Positions 54,457 through 61,444 are shown, counted from the stretch's first letter. The stretch: 64,000 nucleotides of DNA from CAYOUV01 sp963790075 (GCA_963790075.1 CAWBNG010000003.1:816353-880352); one strand, 5' to 3'. The notes: generated by a model from the sequence alone, not told the origin. Program-made: numbers and translations.

Positions 54457-54855
54457 TTATTTGGTGTTGATGCTCTTGAGCACGCGCTGGACGATGGTCT
54501 CCAGCAGTTTGGGGTCGACCGCGTTGCCCAGGCGGGACAGGGCAGCCTGGTAGACGCGCTGCTGCAGGTCGTCCCCGCTGGCTGACGGTTTGGCGGCTGC
54601 GGCTGGAACCGGTCCGCTCGATGGGGCAGCCAGATTCGGCGCATCCCCGGCCGAGGGCGACTGCCCCTTGGCGATGTACGGCCGCTCGGGAGCCGCCGGC
54701 GGCTTGTCATTTCCGCGCAGCAGTTCCAGCTTGAGCCTGCGGGCTTTCTCATAGGCCAGGTCGGTCAGCGCCACGTCGTCATCCACGATCAGGGATTTGA
54801 CGCCCTGGCGGACCAGGTCTTCGATATCGCGTTCGGTATAAAATGTCTTGGGCAT
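54457..54855 (-). CDS. Microcompartment-associated protein with C-terminal encapsulation-like helix
   Basis: A 132-residue protein I cannot name. Residues 5-46 look like a small helical domain (FYTERDIEDLVRQGVKSLIV followed by ALTDLAYEKARRLKLELLR), of the kind found at the start of EutQ- and EutT-like BMC proteins. Residues 50-95 are a Pro/Ala/Ser-rich linker. The last 22 residues (DPKLLETIVQRVLKSINTK) form an amphipathic helix similar to the encapsulation helices of the operon's enzymes. This build, head-linker-helix, suggests an adaptor between shell and cargo. It lies between the BMC-T and BMC-P genes with short gaps. Confidence 0.7.
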   Translation of the reverse strand: MPKTFYTERDIEDLVRQGVKSLIVDDDVALTDLAYEKARRLKLELLRGNDKPPAAPERPYIAKGQSPSAGDAPNLAAPSSGPVPAAAAKPSASGDDLQQRVYQAALSRLGNAVDPKLLETIVQRVLKSINTK

Positions 54856-54876
54856 AAAAAACTCCCTCGAACAGAA

Positions 54877-55512
54877 TTAGAACTCGCTGGTCTTGCCTTC
54901 CAGATCTTCCAGCGCCCGGATGGCCGCGTCGCGCGCCGTCTGAGCTTCGGATTCGGTGCCGGACAGCCACATGCGTCCGAAACGCCCAACCGAGCTGACG
55001 TGCACGATGTCGATGCTGGCTTTCTTCTCGGCTTCATTGCAGGCGTAATTGATGTAAGCCGCCGGGAAGCATTCCACCACCAGCAGCGTCTGGCCGGGGA
55101 CCAGCATGCTGCCGCGCCGGAAGCGGTTGAGCAGCTGCGCCTGGTATGGGTCGACGTTGGTGATCAACTGCACCGAGGCCACCTGCGGCCGGATGCGGTC
55201 TTCGATGTTCAGACCCAGGCGCTGCAACACAATGCGGCCGGACTCGAGCACCGCTGCCTGGTTGTGCGAATGGACCTCGAACATGCCGAATTCGCGCTCG
55301 ACGATCTGCGCGCCGGGTTTGGCTTCGGTCGCTTTGACCGCGATGTCCACCGTGCGGAAGACTTCGTTTCCGGGAGACATTTCGATATACAGCGAGGCCA
55401 TGCCTTCGGTCGGCAGGTCACCCTGGGTCACGGTACCGACGAAGGCCGCATACTGCGGTTGCATGCGATTCAGGTAACAGTAACAACGCAATGAAAATTC
55501 GTCAGAAGCCAT
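54877..55512 (-). CDS. BMC-T tandem-domain shell protein
   Basis: A 211-residue trimeric shell protein with two BMC domains. The first covers about 18-105 (QYAAFVGTVTQGDLPTEGMA, VDIAVKATEAKPGAQIVERE), the second about 112-205 (ASVQLITNVDPYQAQLLNRF, LLVVECFPAAYINYACNEAE, KASIDIVHVSSVGRFGRMWL). Both have the alternating strand-helix pattern of BMC proteins and the second ends in the normal helix. Trimers of this kind often have a larger, gated or metal-binding pore. The tail KTSEF is short. It is the only BMC-T in the operon. Confidence 0.88.
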   Translation of the reverse strand: MASDEFSLRCYCYLNRMQPQYAAFVGTVTQGDLPTEGMASLYIEMSPGNEVFRTVDIAVKATEAKPGAQIVEREFGMFEVHSHNQAAVLESGRIVLQRLGLNIEDRIRPQVASVQLITNVDPYQAQLLNRFRRGSMLVPGQTLLVVECFPAAYINYACNEAEKKASIDIVHVSSVGRFGRMWLSGTESEAQTARDAAIRALEDLEGKTSEF

Positions 55513-55536
55513 TAATTCTCCTTGATATTTGCGGCG

Positions 55537-56364
55537 CTAGGACTCCGCTATTTTGTCATGCAGGGCAATGCCCAGCGGGGTGACGAAAAGCGGTCGCTGT
55601 GGGACATAGGTTGGCAAGCCGCTGTACTCTTCGACCACCCCGGCGATGCCGGGAAATCGGGTGGTACCGCCTACCAGGACCAACTGGTCGACCGTATCGC
55701 CGCTCTGCTCCTGGTAAATCCGGACGTGCCGGGCAACGATGCTGGCGACCTTTTCCATCACTGGTCGGATGGTCGGGAACAGGCGCGCCTGCTGGGACGG
55801 ATCGGTCTTCATCGCTTCCGCCGCCTCGAAGGGGATGTCGTGCGCCCCGGCGATCACCAGCGAGAAATGCGTCCCGCCGGTGGCTTCGTCCGCGGTGTAG
55901 ACCACTTCCCCATCCCGCAGGATGGCGATGCCGGTCGTCCCGCCGCCGACGTCCACGATGGCGCCGTTGTCCAGTCCTAGCAAGGCGTTGGCCGCCGTCG
56001 GCTCGTCCACCAGACCGGTGCAGTACAGGCCGGCGGCTTCGATCACATTGGCGGTGGCGCGCACTTCCGCCTGGGGCACGCCCGGCGGATAACCGCTGGA
56101 GGCGTGTTTCAACTCGCGTCCCAGGCGCTGTTCGACGCGCCGCTTCATGGCGCTCAAACGATCCACCGCGCCGACGAAATCGACCACCAAACCATCCCGG
56201 ACCACCTGGGCAAATTGATATTCACCGGTGAGCGGCTGCCCGTGCTGGTCAAGCACGACCAGCACCAGGTAGGCGGTGCCCAGGTCGACACCGACCTGCA
56301 ACGGTCCGTCTGGAGGCGATTCCAGTGGCGGCTCTTGGGGCGGGTCGCGCAGAGGCTCAGCCAC
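55537..56364 (-). CDS. eutJ: EutJ-like Hsp70/actin-fold protein (GTG start)
   Basis: EutJ is an actin-like ATPase found in microcompartment operons, thought to help folding or re-activation of cargo. The 275-residue protein has LQVGVDLGTAYLVLVVLD (phosphate 1), VDEPTAANALLGLDNG, AIVDVGGGTTGIAILRDGEV (phosphate 2) and QLVLVGGTTRFPGIAGVVEE (adenosine site). The first standard start codon is GTG at 56364, with no ribosome binding site. A coherent reading (REFLARPDLLQTLERAEAVI) continues in frame back to the BMC-H stop, so translation may start earlier by coupling at a non-standard codon. No diol dehydratase is present, so its partner is unclear. Confidence 0.88.
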   Translation of the reverse strand: MAEPLRDPPQEPPLESPPDGPLQVGVDLGTAYLVLVVLDQHGQPLTGEYQFAQVVRDGLVVDFVGAVDRLSAMKRRVEQRLGRELKHASSGYPPGVPQAEVRATANVIEAAGLYCTGLVDEPTAANALLGLDNGAIVDVGGGTTGIAILRDGEVVYTADEATGGTHFSLVIAGAHDIPFEAAEAMKTDPSQQARLFPTIRPVMEKVASIVARHVRIYQEQSGDTVDQLVLVGGTTRFPGIAGVVEEYSGLPTYVPQRPLFVTPLGIALHDKIAES

Positions 56365-56435
56365 CCAACGGATGACCGCTTCGGCGCGTTCGAGAGTCTG
56401 GAGCAGATCGGGCCGGGCGAGAAACTCCCGGGCGA

Positions 56436-56765
56436 TTATTTCTTCTCTCCGCCTGAGCGACCGCCGAAGCCGCCCTTGCTGCTTTGCGGCAGGATCATCT
56501 CGACGTTTTCGTGCGGGCGTGGGATGACGTGGATCGAAACCAGTTCGCCAACCCGCTTGGCCGCCGCGCCGCCGGCATCCGTTGCAGCCTTGACCGCGCC
56601 AACGTCGCCACGCACCATCACGGTCACGTAGCCGCCGCCGACGTATTCCGAGCCGATCAGGACCACATTGGCCGCCTTGACCATGGCATCGGCCGCCTCG
56701 ATGGCGCCTACCAGGCCGCGCGTCTCGACCATTCCTAAAGCGATAAATGCAGGATCTTGAGCCAT
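56436..56765 (-). CDS. BMC-H hexameric shell protein
   Basis: A 109-residue single-domain shell protein forming the hexagonal tiles. ALGMVETRGLVGAIEAADAM and AANVVLIGSEYVGGGYVTVM, then RGDVGAVKAATDAGGAAAKR are the PduA/EutM-type core. The pore loop, which usually reads GSG or similar, is here GGGY, so the channel may have a different size or polarity. A Gly/Ser/Lys-rich tail (SSKGGFGGRSGGEKK) follows the fold. It is the only BMC-H of the operon and would be the major shell component. Confidence 0.95.
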   Translation of the reverse strand: MAQDPAFIALGMVETRGLVGAIEAADAMVKAANVVLIGSEYVGGGYVTVMVRGDVGAVKAATDAGGAAAKRVGELVSIHVIPRPHENVEMILPQSSKGGFGGRSGGEKK

Positions 56766-56822
56766 TCTTTACTCCTTAAAATGAGTTTGGTGAATACACC
56801 AGATTTTCGTTCGAAAGTTCCG

Positions 56823-58292
56823 TCAGGCCTTCAAAATTTCCCTGACGACCTCTTCAACCACCGCCGCGATCTGCTGCGGGTCGGGACCTTTCACCGGTCC
56901 AGCCGGGACCGTTCCGGGTCGCAGAGCAGCTTCCGGAGGTTTTACAACTTCAAACGCCATACGTTTGACGTTGAACAGGTGATAAACCGTGATGTTGTCG
57001 CCGGTGATCGCACCCCCGATGCCGCCCGACCCCAGGGTCAGCGAGGGCATGAGCTTGGTCGTCAGACCGATCGCGCCCAGGGTGGCCATGGTGTTGACCG
57101 CAATGCGAAAGACCGGTTTCTCCAGGCCAAAGGCCATGATGACCTTTTCGTCCGTGGCATGGATTACCAGACTATGACCGCGCCCCCCAAACTGGATCAG
57201 CTCGAGGCAGCGGTCGCAGCCGGCTTCCCAGCCATCGGCTTCATACCAGCCCAGGACGGTGGTCAGCTTTTCGCGCGAGAGCGGTTCGTCCCGCCCAACC
57301 CTGTCCAAACGGGCTACCAGGATGCGGGCTGACTGCGGCACCTGGAAACCAGCCATGGCTGCCAGGTATTGCGGTGACTTGCCGACCGACGCCGGGTTGA
57401 TGGCTCCATTGGGCTGGAACAGGACCGCGCTCAAGGCCTGTGCCTGGGCTTTGTCCACGAAATAAGCGCCTTCGGCCTGCATCAACTGCGCCAGCCGGTT
57501 CGCAATCGGGCGATCCGCAACCACCGCCTGTTCCGTGGCACAAATGGTCGAATGGTCGAAAGCCTTGCTGGCCACGATGTATCTGGCTGCCTGCTCCAGA
57601 TCGGCGCTGCGGTCGACATAGACCGGCACATTCCCCGGTCCGACCCCATAAGCCGGTTTACCCTGCGAGTGGGCCACGCGCACCATCTCGCTGCCGCCGG
57701 TCGCCAGGATGACCGCTACCCGTTTGTTGGCCATCAGTTCCTGGGTCCCGGGCAGGCTGACCTGCGTCAGGCAGTTGATCAAACCTTTCGGCGCGCCAGC
57801 GCTCTCAGCCGCTGCCGCCATCAGCCTGGCCGTCTGCAGGCAGCAGTTGATCGCCGCCGGATGAGGTGCAACCACGATCGCATCCCGGGCCTTAACTGAG
57901 ATCAGGATCTTGTTCATGACCGTGGAAGTCGGATTGGTGCTGGGGATCAGCCCCGCTACCACACCCATCGGCCAGGCGATCTCGTAGATCTTGTTCTCGA
58001 CATCGTGGTGGATGACCCCAACCGTCTTGATGTCCTTGATGCTCTCCCAAACGTGCCTGGATGCAAATTCGTTCTTGAGCTTCTTGTGCTCCGGGACGCC
58101 AAAGCCAGTCTCTTCGGCTGCCATGCGACCCAGGCGCTCCGCGGCCAGGTAAGCGGCATCAGCCATGGCGGCGCAGACGCGATCGACCTGGGCCTGTGAG
58201 GCTTTGGCCCAAATCTGTTGGGCCGCATAAGCCCGCTCCGCCATCTGGCGGGCTTCCTGAAGGGAGAGCAAATCTTTATCGGTTAGAGCCAT
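56823..58292 (-). CDS. CoA-acylating aldehyde dehydrogenase with encapsulation peptide
   Basis: The signature enzyme, of the PduP/EutE type, oxidises acetaldehyde with NAD and CoA to acetyl-CoA. The 489-residue protein has catalytic Cys in AFDHSTICATEQAVV, NAD-binding IPSTNPTSTVMNKILISVKA and TGGSEMVRVAHSQGKPAYGV, and GSGGIGGAITGDNITVYHL. After a Pro-rich linker (EAALRPGTVPAGPVKGP) comes QIAAVVEEVVREILKA, an amphipathic helix that should target it to the shell lumen; in many BMCs this peptide is at the other end. ATG 58292 is chosen (AAGGA 8 nt upstream); a GTG lies one codon before. Confidence 0.95.
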   Translation of the reverse strand: MALTDKDLLSLQEARQMAERAYAAQQIWAKASQAQVDRVCAAMADAAYLAAERLGRMAAEETGFGVPEHKKLKNEFASRHVWESIKDIKTVGVIHHDVENKIYEIAWPMGVVAGLIPSTNPTSTVMNKILISVKARDAIVVAPHPAAINCCLQTARLMAAAAESAGAPKGLINCLTQVSLPGTQELMANKRVAVILATGGSEMVRVAHSQGKPAYGVGPGNVPVYVDRSADLEQAARYIVASKAFDHSTICATEQAVVADRPIANRLAQLMQAEGAYFVDKAQAQALSAVLFQPNGAINPASVGKSPQYLAAMAGFQVPQSARILVARLDRVGRDEPLSREKLTTVLGWYEADGWEAGCDRCLELIQFGGRGHSLVIHATDEKVIMAFGLEKPVFRIAVNTMATLGAIGLTTKLMPSLTLGSGGIGGAITGDNITVYHLFNVKRMAFEVVKPPEAALRPGTVPAGPVKGPDPQQIAAVVEEVVREILKA

Positions 58293-58375
58293 CACGTAAT
58301 CCTTTACCAGTTAGCAATCCAGGGAATACAAAGTCTCCCGATTAAGCCAACGACAGGAGTTGTCGTACTCCTTTT

Positions 58376-58666
58376 CTATTCCTTGCGGTAGACAACCTGG
58401 CCGCCAACTTCGAGATGGTCGATCACGGCCATGATGACCGCGTCCACCGGGCTGTTCCGGGTGATATCGGTCTGGCGGCCGCTCGAGCCGTGAGCGGTCA
58501 GCACCAGATCGCCGATTCCAGCGTCCAGCGTATCCACCGCCACGTAAGGCTTGCCGACGGGCGTGCCCGTCTCATCCGTCTGGCGCAGGATGAGCAGCTT
58601 GCGGCCGGTCAGCTTATCGTCCTTGATGGTCGAGACCGTTGTTCCGATGACTTTGGCGATCAGCAT
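58376..58666 (-). CDS. BMC-P pentameric shell protein (EutN/CcmL), copy 2
   Basis: A 96-residue EutN/CcmL protein: MLIAKVIGTTVSTIKDDKLT, KLLILRQTDETGTPVGKPYV, VDTLDAGIGDLVLTAHGSSG and VIMAVIDHLEVGGQVVYRKE. It is close to copy 1 (about three in four residues the same by eye), so these two arose by recent tandem duplication. The stretch GSSGRQTD is the GSSAR-like turn at the pentamer centre. Six base pairs separate it from copy 1. Confidence 0.92.
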   Translation of the reverse strand: MLIAKVIGTTVSTIKDDKLTGRKLLILRQTDETGTPVGKPYVAVDTLDAGIGDLVLTAHGSSGRQTDITRNSPVDAVIMAVIDHLEVGGQVVYRKE

Positions 58667-58672
58667 CCGTGC

Positions 58673-58966
58673 TCACTCCTTGCGAAATACCACTTGCCCA
58701 TCGACTTCGAGATGGTCGATCACGGCCATCACGACCGCGTCGACCGGGCAGTCCTTGGTCAAATACGTCTGGCGGGCGCTGGATCCGTGATCGCTCAGCA
58801 CCAGCTCGCCTTCTCCGGCATCGACCAGATCGACCGCCACATAGGGCTGGCCGATGTTCTGCGTCCCGGTCTGGTCCGTCTGCTGCAGGATCAGCAATTT
58901 ATCCTCCCGAACTTTTGGGTCTTTGATGGTCGAAATTGCTGTTCCGATCACTCTGGCGATCAACAT
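58673..58966 (-). CDS. BMC-P pentameric shell protein (EutN/CcmL), copy 1
   Basis: A 97-residue EutN/CcmL protein: MLIARVIGTAISTIKDPKVR, KLLILQQTDQTGTQNIGQPY, VDLVDAGEGELVLSDHGSSA and VVMAVIDHLEVDGQVVFRKE. Near twin of copy 2, with an extra residue in the loop after TGT. GAGAGAAG just before the start gives a good ribosome binding site, placed within the deoC 3' end. The four BMC-P copies may form mixed or alternative vertices. Confidence 0.92.
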   Translation of the reverse strand: MLIARVIGTAISTIKDPKVREDKLLILQQTDQTGTQNIGQPYVAVDLVDAGEGELVLSDHGSSARQTYLTKDCPVDAVVMAVIDHLEVDGQVVFRKE

Positions 58967-58975
58967 CCGCTTCTC

Positions 58976-59902
58976 TCAATAAGCCTGGGCCAGGACCGGC
59001 TTGGCGACAGCTTCGGACTTCTGGTCGGAGGCGCCCTGGACGATCTTGACGCCCGCGCTGGCCCCGATGCGGGTTGCACCCGCAGCGACCAGGCTTTGGG
59101 CTTCCTCGAAATTGTGAACGCCGCCCGAGGCTTTGACGCCCATCTCCGGGCCGACCACACGGCGCATCAAGGCCACGTCTTCAACCGTCGCCCCACCGCC
59201 GGCAAAACCGGTGGAGGTCTTGACGAAATCCGCGCCGGCTTCTTTGGACAGCAGGCAGGCCTTGACTTTTTCTTCTTCGGTCAGGAGGGAGGTTTCGATG
59301 ATCACCTTGACGATCGCACCGGCGTTATGGGCTGTCTCGACCACACCGCGGATGTCCTGCGCGACCCAGGTGAAATCACCGCCCTTGAGGGCGCCGATAT
59401 TGATGACCATGTCGATCTCGGTTGCGCCGTCGCGCAGGGCGGTTTCGGTCTCGTAGACCTTGGCCTCCGGCGAGGTAGCGCCCAGTGGGAAGCCGATCAC
59501 GGTGCAGACTTTGACATCCGAACCGCGCAACAGGTCGGCGCACAACTTGACGTGCCCGGGATTGATGCAGACCGAAGCAAACCCGTATTTGCGGGCTTCG
59601 TAACATAATTGGGCGATCTGGTCAGGGGTAACGTCCGGTTTGAGCAGGGTGTGGTCGATCATGGAGGCGATATTCAAATCCTGCGGGATGCCACCCAGCG
59701 TGGACGTGAGACGCTCCGCTCCGGCACTGATGACGTGACCGACATTGTCGAAGCAGGTTTGGACGCAAATCCCGTCCGCGCATTCATGTTCACAATGTTC
59801 GCCAACCGCGGCAGCGCGCTGATCTTGCTCAGCCAGCGCCAGCAGCACTTCACGGGTGACGACCTCGACGATCTTTTCTATTTCTTTCGATTCGATTGGC
59901 AT
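58976..59902 (-). CDS. deoC: Deoxyribose-phosphate aldolase with targeting helix and Cys-rich insert
   Basis: DERA cleaves 2-deoxyribose-5-phosphate to acetaldehyde and glyceraldehyde-3-phosphate through a Schiff base. The C-terminal 230 residues hold the TIM-barrel: ASMIDHTLLKPDVTPDQIAQ, VCTVIGFPLGATSPEAKVYE, ATEIDMVINIGALKGGD, Schiff-base Lys in GADFVKTSTGFAGGG and GVKASGGVHNFEEAQSLVAA. The 308-residue length exceeds the usual 220-260 because of an N-terminal extension: an amphipathic helix (EIEKIVEVVTREVLLALAEQ, residues 6-25) and then EHCEHECADGICVQTC, four Cys and two His in 16 residues, which may bind a metal or cluster. As the aldehyde-producing enzyme it defines the microcompartment's substrate. 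Confidence 0.95.
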   Translation of the reverse strand: MPIESKEIEKIVEVVTREVLLALAEQDQRAAAVGEHCEHECADGICVQTCFDNVGHVISAGAERLTSTLGGIPQDLNIASMIDHTLLKPDVTPDQIAQLCYEARKYGFASVCINPGHVKLCADLLRGSDVKVCTVIGFPLGATSPEAKVYETETALRDGATEIDMVINIGALKGGDFTWVAQDIRGVVETAHNAGAIVKVIIETSLLTEEEKVKACLLSKEAGADFVKTSTGFAGGGATVEDVALMRRVVGPEMGVKASGGVHNFEEAQSLVAAGATRIGASAGVKIVQGASDQKSEAVAKPVLAQAY

Positions 59903-59903
59903 G

Positions 59904-60497
59904 CTAACTTCCAGACTTCATAAATTTATTTTCGATTGCCGTGATTTTATCCACACGGCGCGCGTGACGCCCGCCACCGAATTCGGTTGCGAGCCAGGTA
60001 TCCACGATCTGACGGGCCAGGGCATCCCCGATCAGGCCCGCGCCCAGGGTGAGCACGTTGGCATCATTGTGTTCCCGGCTGTTGACAGCCGTGGCGTAGT
60101 CATAACACATGGCCGCGCGCACACCGGGAAGCTTGTTGGCGGTCATGCAACTGCCAATCCCGGCCCCATCGACGATGATCCCTCGCCAGGCTTTCCCCTG
60201 ACCGACCAGTTCAGCGACCGCCAGGGCAAAATCGGGATAATCCACTGATTCGGTGCTGTTCGTGCCGCAGTCAATCACTTGAAAACCCGTCTTGGTCAGG
60301 TGCGCTTTGAGCATTTCCTTCATCAGGTAACCACCGTGGTCCGCGCCTAAGGCAACACTGCGCTGCTCAGGTGAGCTGGCAACGGATTGATCCTTTTTTT
60401 CAGACACGTCCTCAGCGCGTACGTTCAGGCCGTGCAGCGTACGCTGCACTACTTTTTCGACGATAGCCTGAAGTTCCGAGTCCGATATAAGGGTCAT
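59904..60497 (-). CDS. rpiB: RpiB-type ribose-5-phosphate isomerase with targeting helix
   Basis: RpiB interconverts ribose-5-phosphate and ribulose-5-phosphate. The core starts at about residue 46 (SVALGADHGGYLMKEMLKAH) and has TESVDYPDFALAVAELV, IIVDGAGIGSCMTANKLPGV and NSREHNDANVLTLGAGLIG with the conserved His. The E. coli catalytic Cys, in CGTG, is Asp here (VDGAG); a Cys stands five residues later (GSCM). LacA/B and RpiB of mycobacteria also lack that Cys, so the activity may be preserved or changed. The first 45 residues carry a helix (ELQAIVEKVVQRTLHGL) and a Ser/Glu-rich linker, as for encapsulated cargo. ATG 60497 is 5 bp after the regulator's stop. Confidence 0.93.
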   Translation of the reverse strand: MTLISDSELQAIVEKVVQRTLHGLNVRAEDVSEKKDQSVASSPEQRSVALGADHGGYLMKEMLKAHLTKTGFQVIDCGTNSTESVDYPDFALAVAELVGQGKAWRGIIVDGAGIGSCMTANKLPGVRAAMCYDYATAVNSREHNDANVLTLGAGLIGDALARQIVDTWLATEFGGGRHARRVDKITAIENKFMKSGS

Positions 60498-60502
60498 CAA
60501 TC

Positions 60503-61279
60503 TCAGCTCGCATGGATTGGCAGCCTGCGGAAAGTCGCTTCGTTGGAAATGGATTGCAGGCGCAGGTTGGTGTAAAAACGAAAACGGTCTGCCCGGAGTT
60601 CCGAGTCCACATATTCTATCACCTCGCCCGAGGCCAGGTAGGTTTCGCGGTGAAAGATCAAGACCACTGCCGGCGGGGTCAATCCCAGCAGACGAGTCAC
60701 CTCAGGTGTCGCCAGTCCCGCCTCGATCTCCTGGCCGGCGTTATACGGGCGACGATTGTAAACCGTCGAAAGTGTCTCGTAGAGGGAGCCTTCGCTAAAA
60801 TCGTATTGCAGGATACCCGGGCATAAAGCATGCGGCAAGTAGGAGCGCTCGATCGCCACCGGTTCAGCGTCCATCAGGCGCACCCGGTACAGGAAAACCA
60901 CTTCGGCGCCCAGTTGCAACTTCATGCGCCGGGTCAGGAGCGGGTCAGCACTGATCAGCCTGGCTTCGATCACCCGGCTGGTAATCGTCTTTTGGTGCAG
61001 GTCCATTTCCTGCGAGAAGCCGTACAGGTATTCGGCCGTCTTGGGCAGGCGGATATCCTGGACAAAAGTGCCCAGTCCGGGGACCGTCTTCAGGATGCCG
61101 TCGTTGACCAGTTCGCTGAGCGCTCGCCGGACGGTGTTGCGCGCGACCGAATACTGTTCGCACAACTCGCTTTCGGAAGGCAAGCGGTCGTTCGGTTTCA
61201 GCTCGCCCGATTCGATCTGGGCCAAGAGCGCGTCCGAAACGATCTGGTAAAGGGGCTTGGCCTGCTGCTCGATTTTCAT
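60503..61279 (-). CDS. GntR/HutC-family transcriptional regulator of the BMC operon
   Basis: A 258-residue regulator. Residues 5-75 form the GntR winged helix (ALLAQIESGELKPNDRLPSE, YSVARNTVRRALSELVNDGI and VPGLGTFV). The rest is a UTRA effector domain of the HutC type (VVFLYRVRLMDAEPVAIERS, RPYNAGQEIEAGLATPEV), which usually senses a small metabolite or sugar phosphate. ATG 61279 is preferred to the longer frame at 61306 because AGGA is at the right spacing. It is the first gene of the microcompartment operon, with an inverted repeat over its promoter, so it controls itself and the whole operon. Confidence 0.92.
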   Translation of the reverse strand: MKIEQQAKPLYQIVSDALLAQIESGELKPNDRLPSESELCEQYSVARNTVRRALSELVNDGILKTVPGLGTFVQDIRLPKTAEYLYGFSQEMDLHQKTITSRVIEARLISADPLLTRRMKLQLGAEVVFLYRVRLMDAEPVAIERSYLPHALCPGILQYDFSEGSLYETLSTVYNRRPYNAGQEIEAGLATPEVTRLLGLTPPAVVLIFHRETYLASGEVIEYVDSELRADRFRFYTNLRLQSISNEATFRRLPIHAS

Positions 61280-61319
61280 AAAGAATCCTGTTCCATTCCT
61301 TCGCAATCAACATATACCA

Positions 61320-61335
61320 ACCTGTACCTACAGGT
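61320..61335. promoter_or_regulatory. Operator of the GntR-type BMC regulator
   Basis: ACCTGTA-CC-TACAGGT, a perfect 7-bp inverted repeat 8 bp downstream of the -10 box, framed by TATACC on one side and CTATAC on the other. Its position at the transcription start suits repression. Confidence 0.7.
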
Positions 61336-61343
61336 CTATACTT

Positions 61344-61372
61344 ATTGTAACATCTTTTTCTGGTGAATACAA
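61344..61372 (-). promoter_or_regulatory. Promoter of the BMC operon
   Basis: On the minus strand TTGTAT (61372-61367) and TACAAT (61349-61344) are 17 bp apart, the ideal sigma-70-type spacing. The GntR-family gene starts about 65 bp downstream. Confidence 0.7.
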
Positions 61373-61444
61373 GCACTTTGTTGTCGCAACCCCCTTGGGA
61401 TGCCCACACAATAGCGAACCGTGCGCCGGACAGCCGGGATTGCG

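Noticed and set aside
58415..59608. 397-codon plus-strand ORF
   Set aside because: Antisense shadow across two BMC-P genes and deoC.
51620..61306. Carboxysome or ethanolamine/propanediol operon
   Set aside because: No RuBisCO, ammonia lyase, diol dehydratase or glycyl-radical enzyme; DeoC and RpiB are the catalytic genes.
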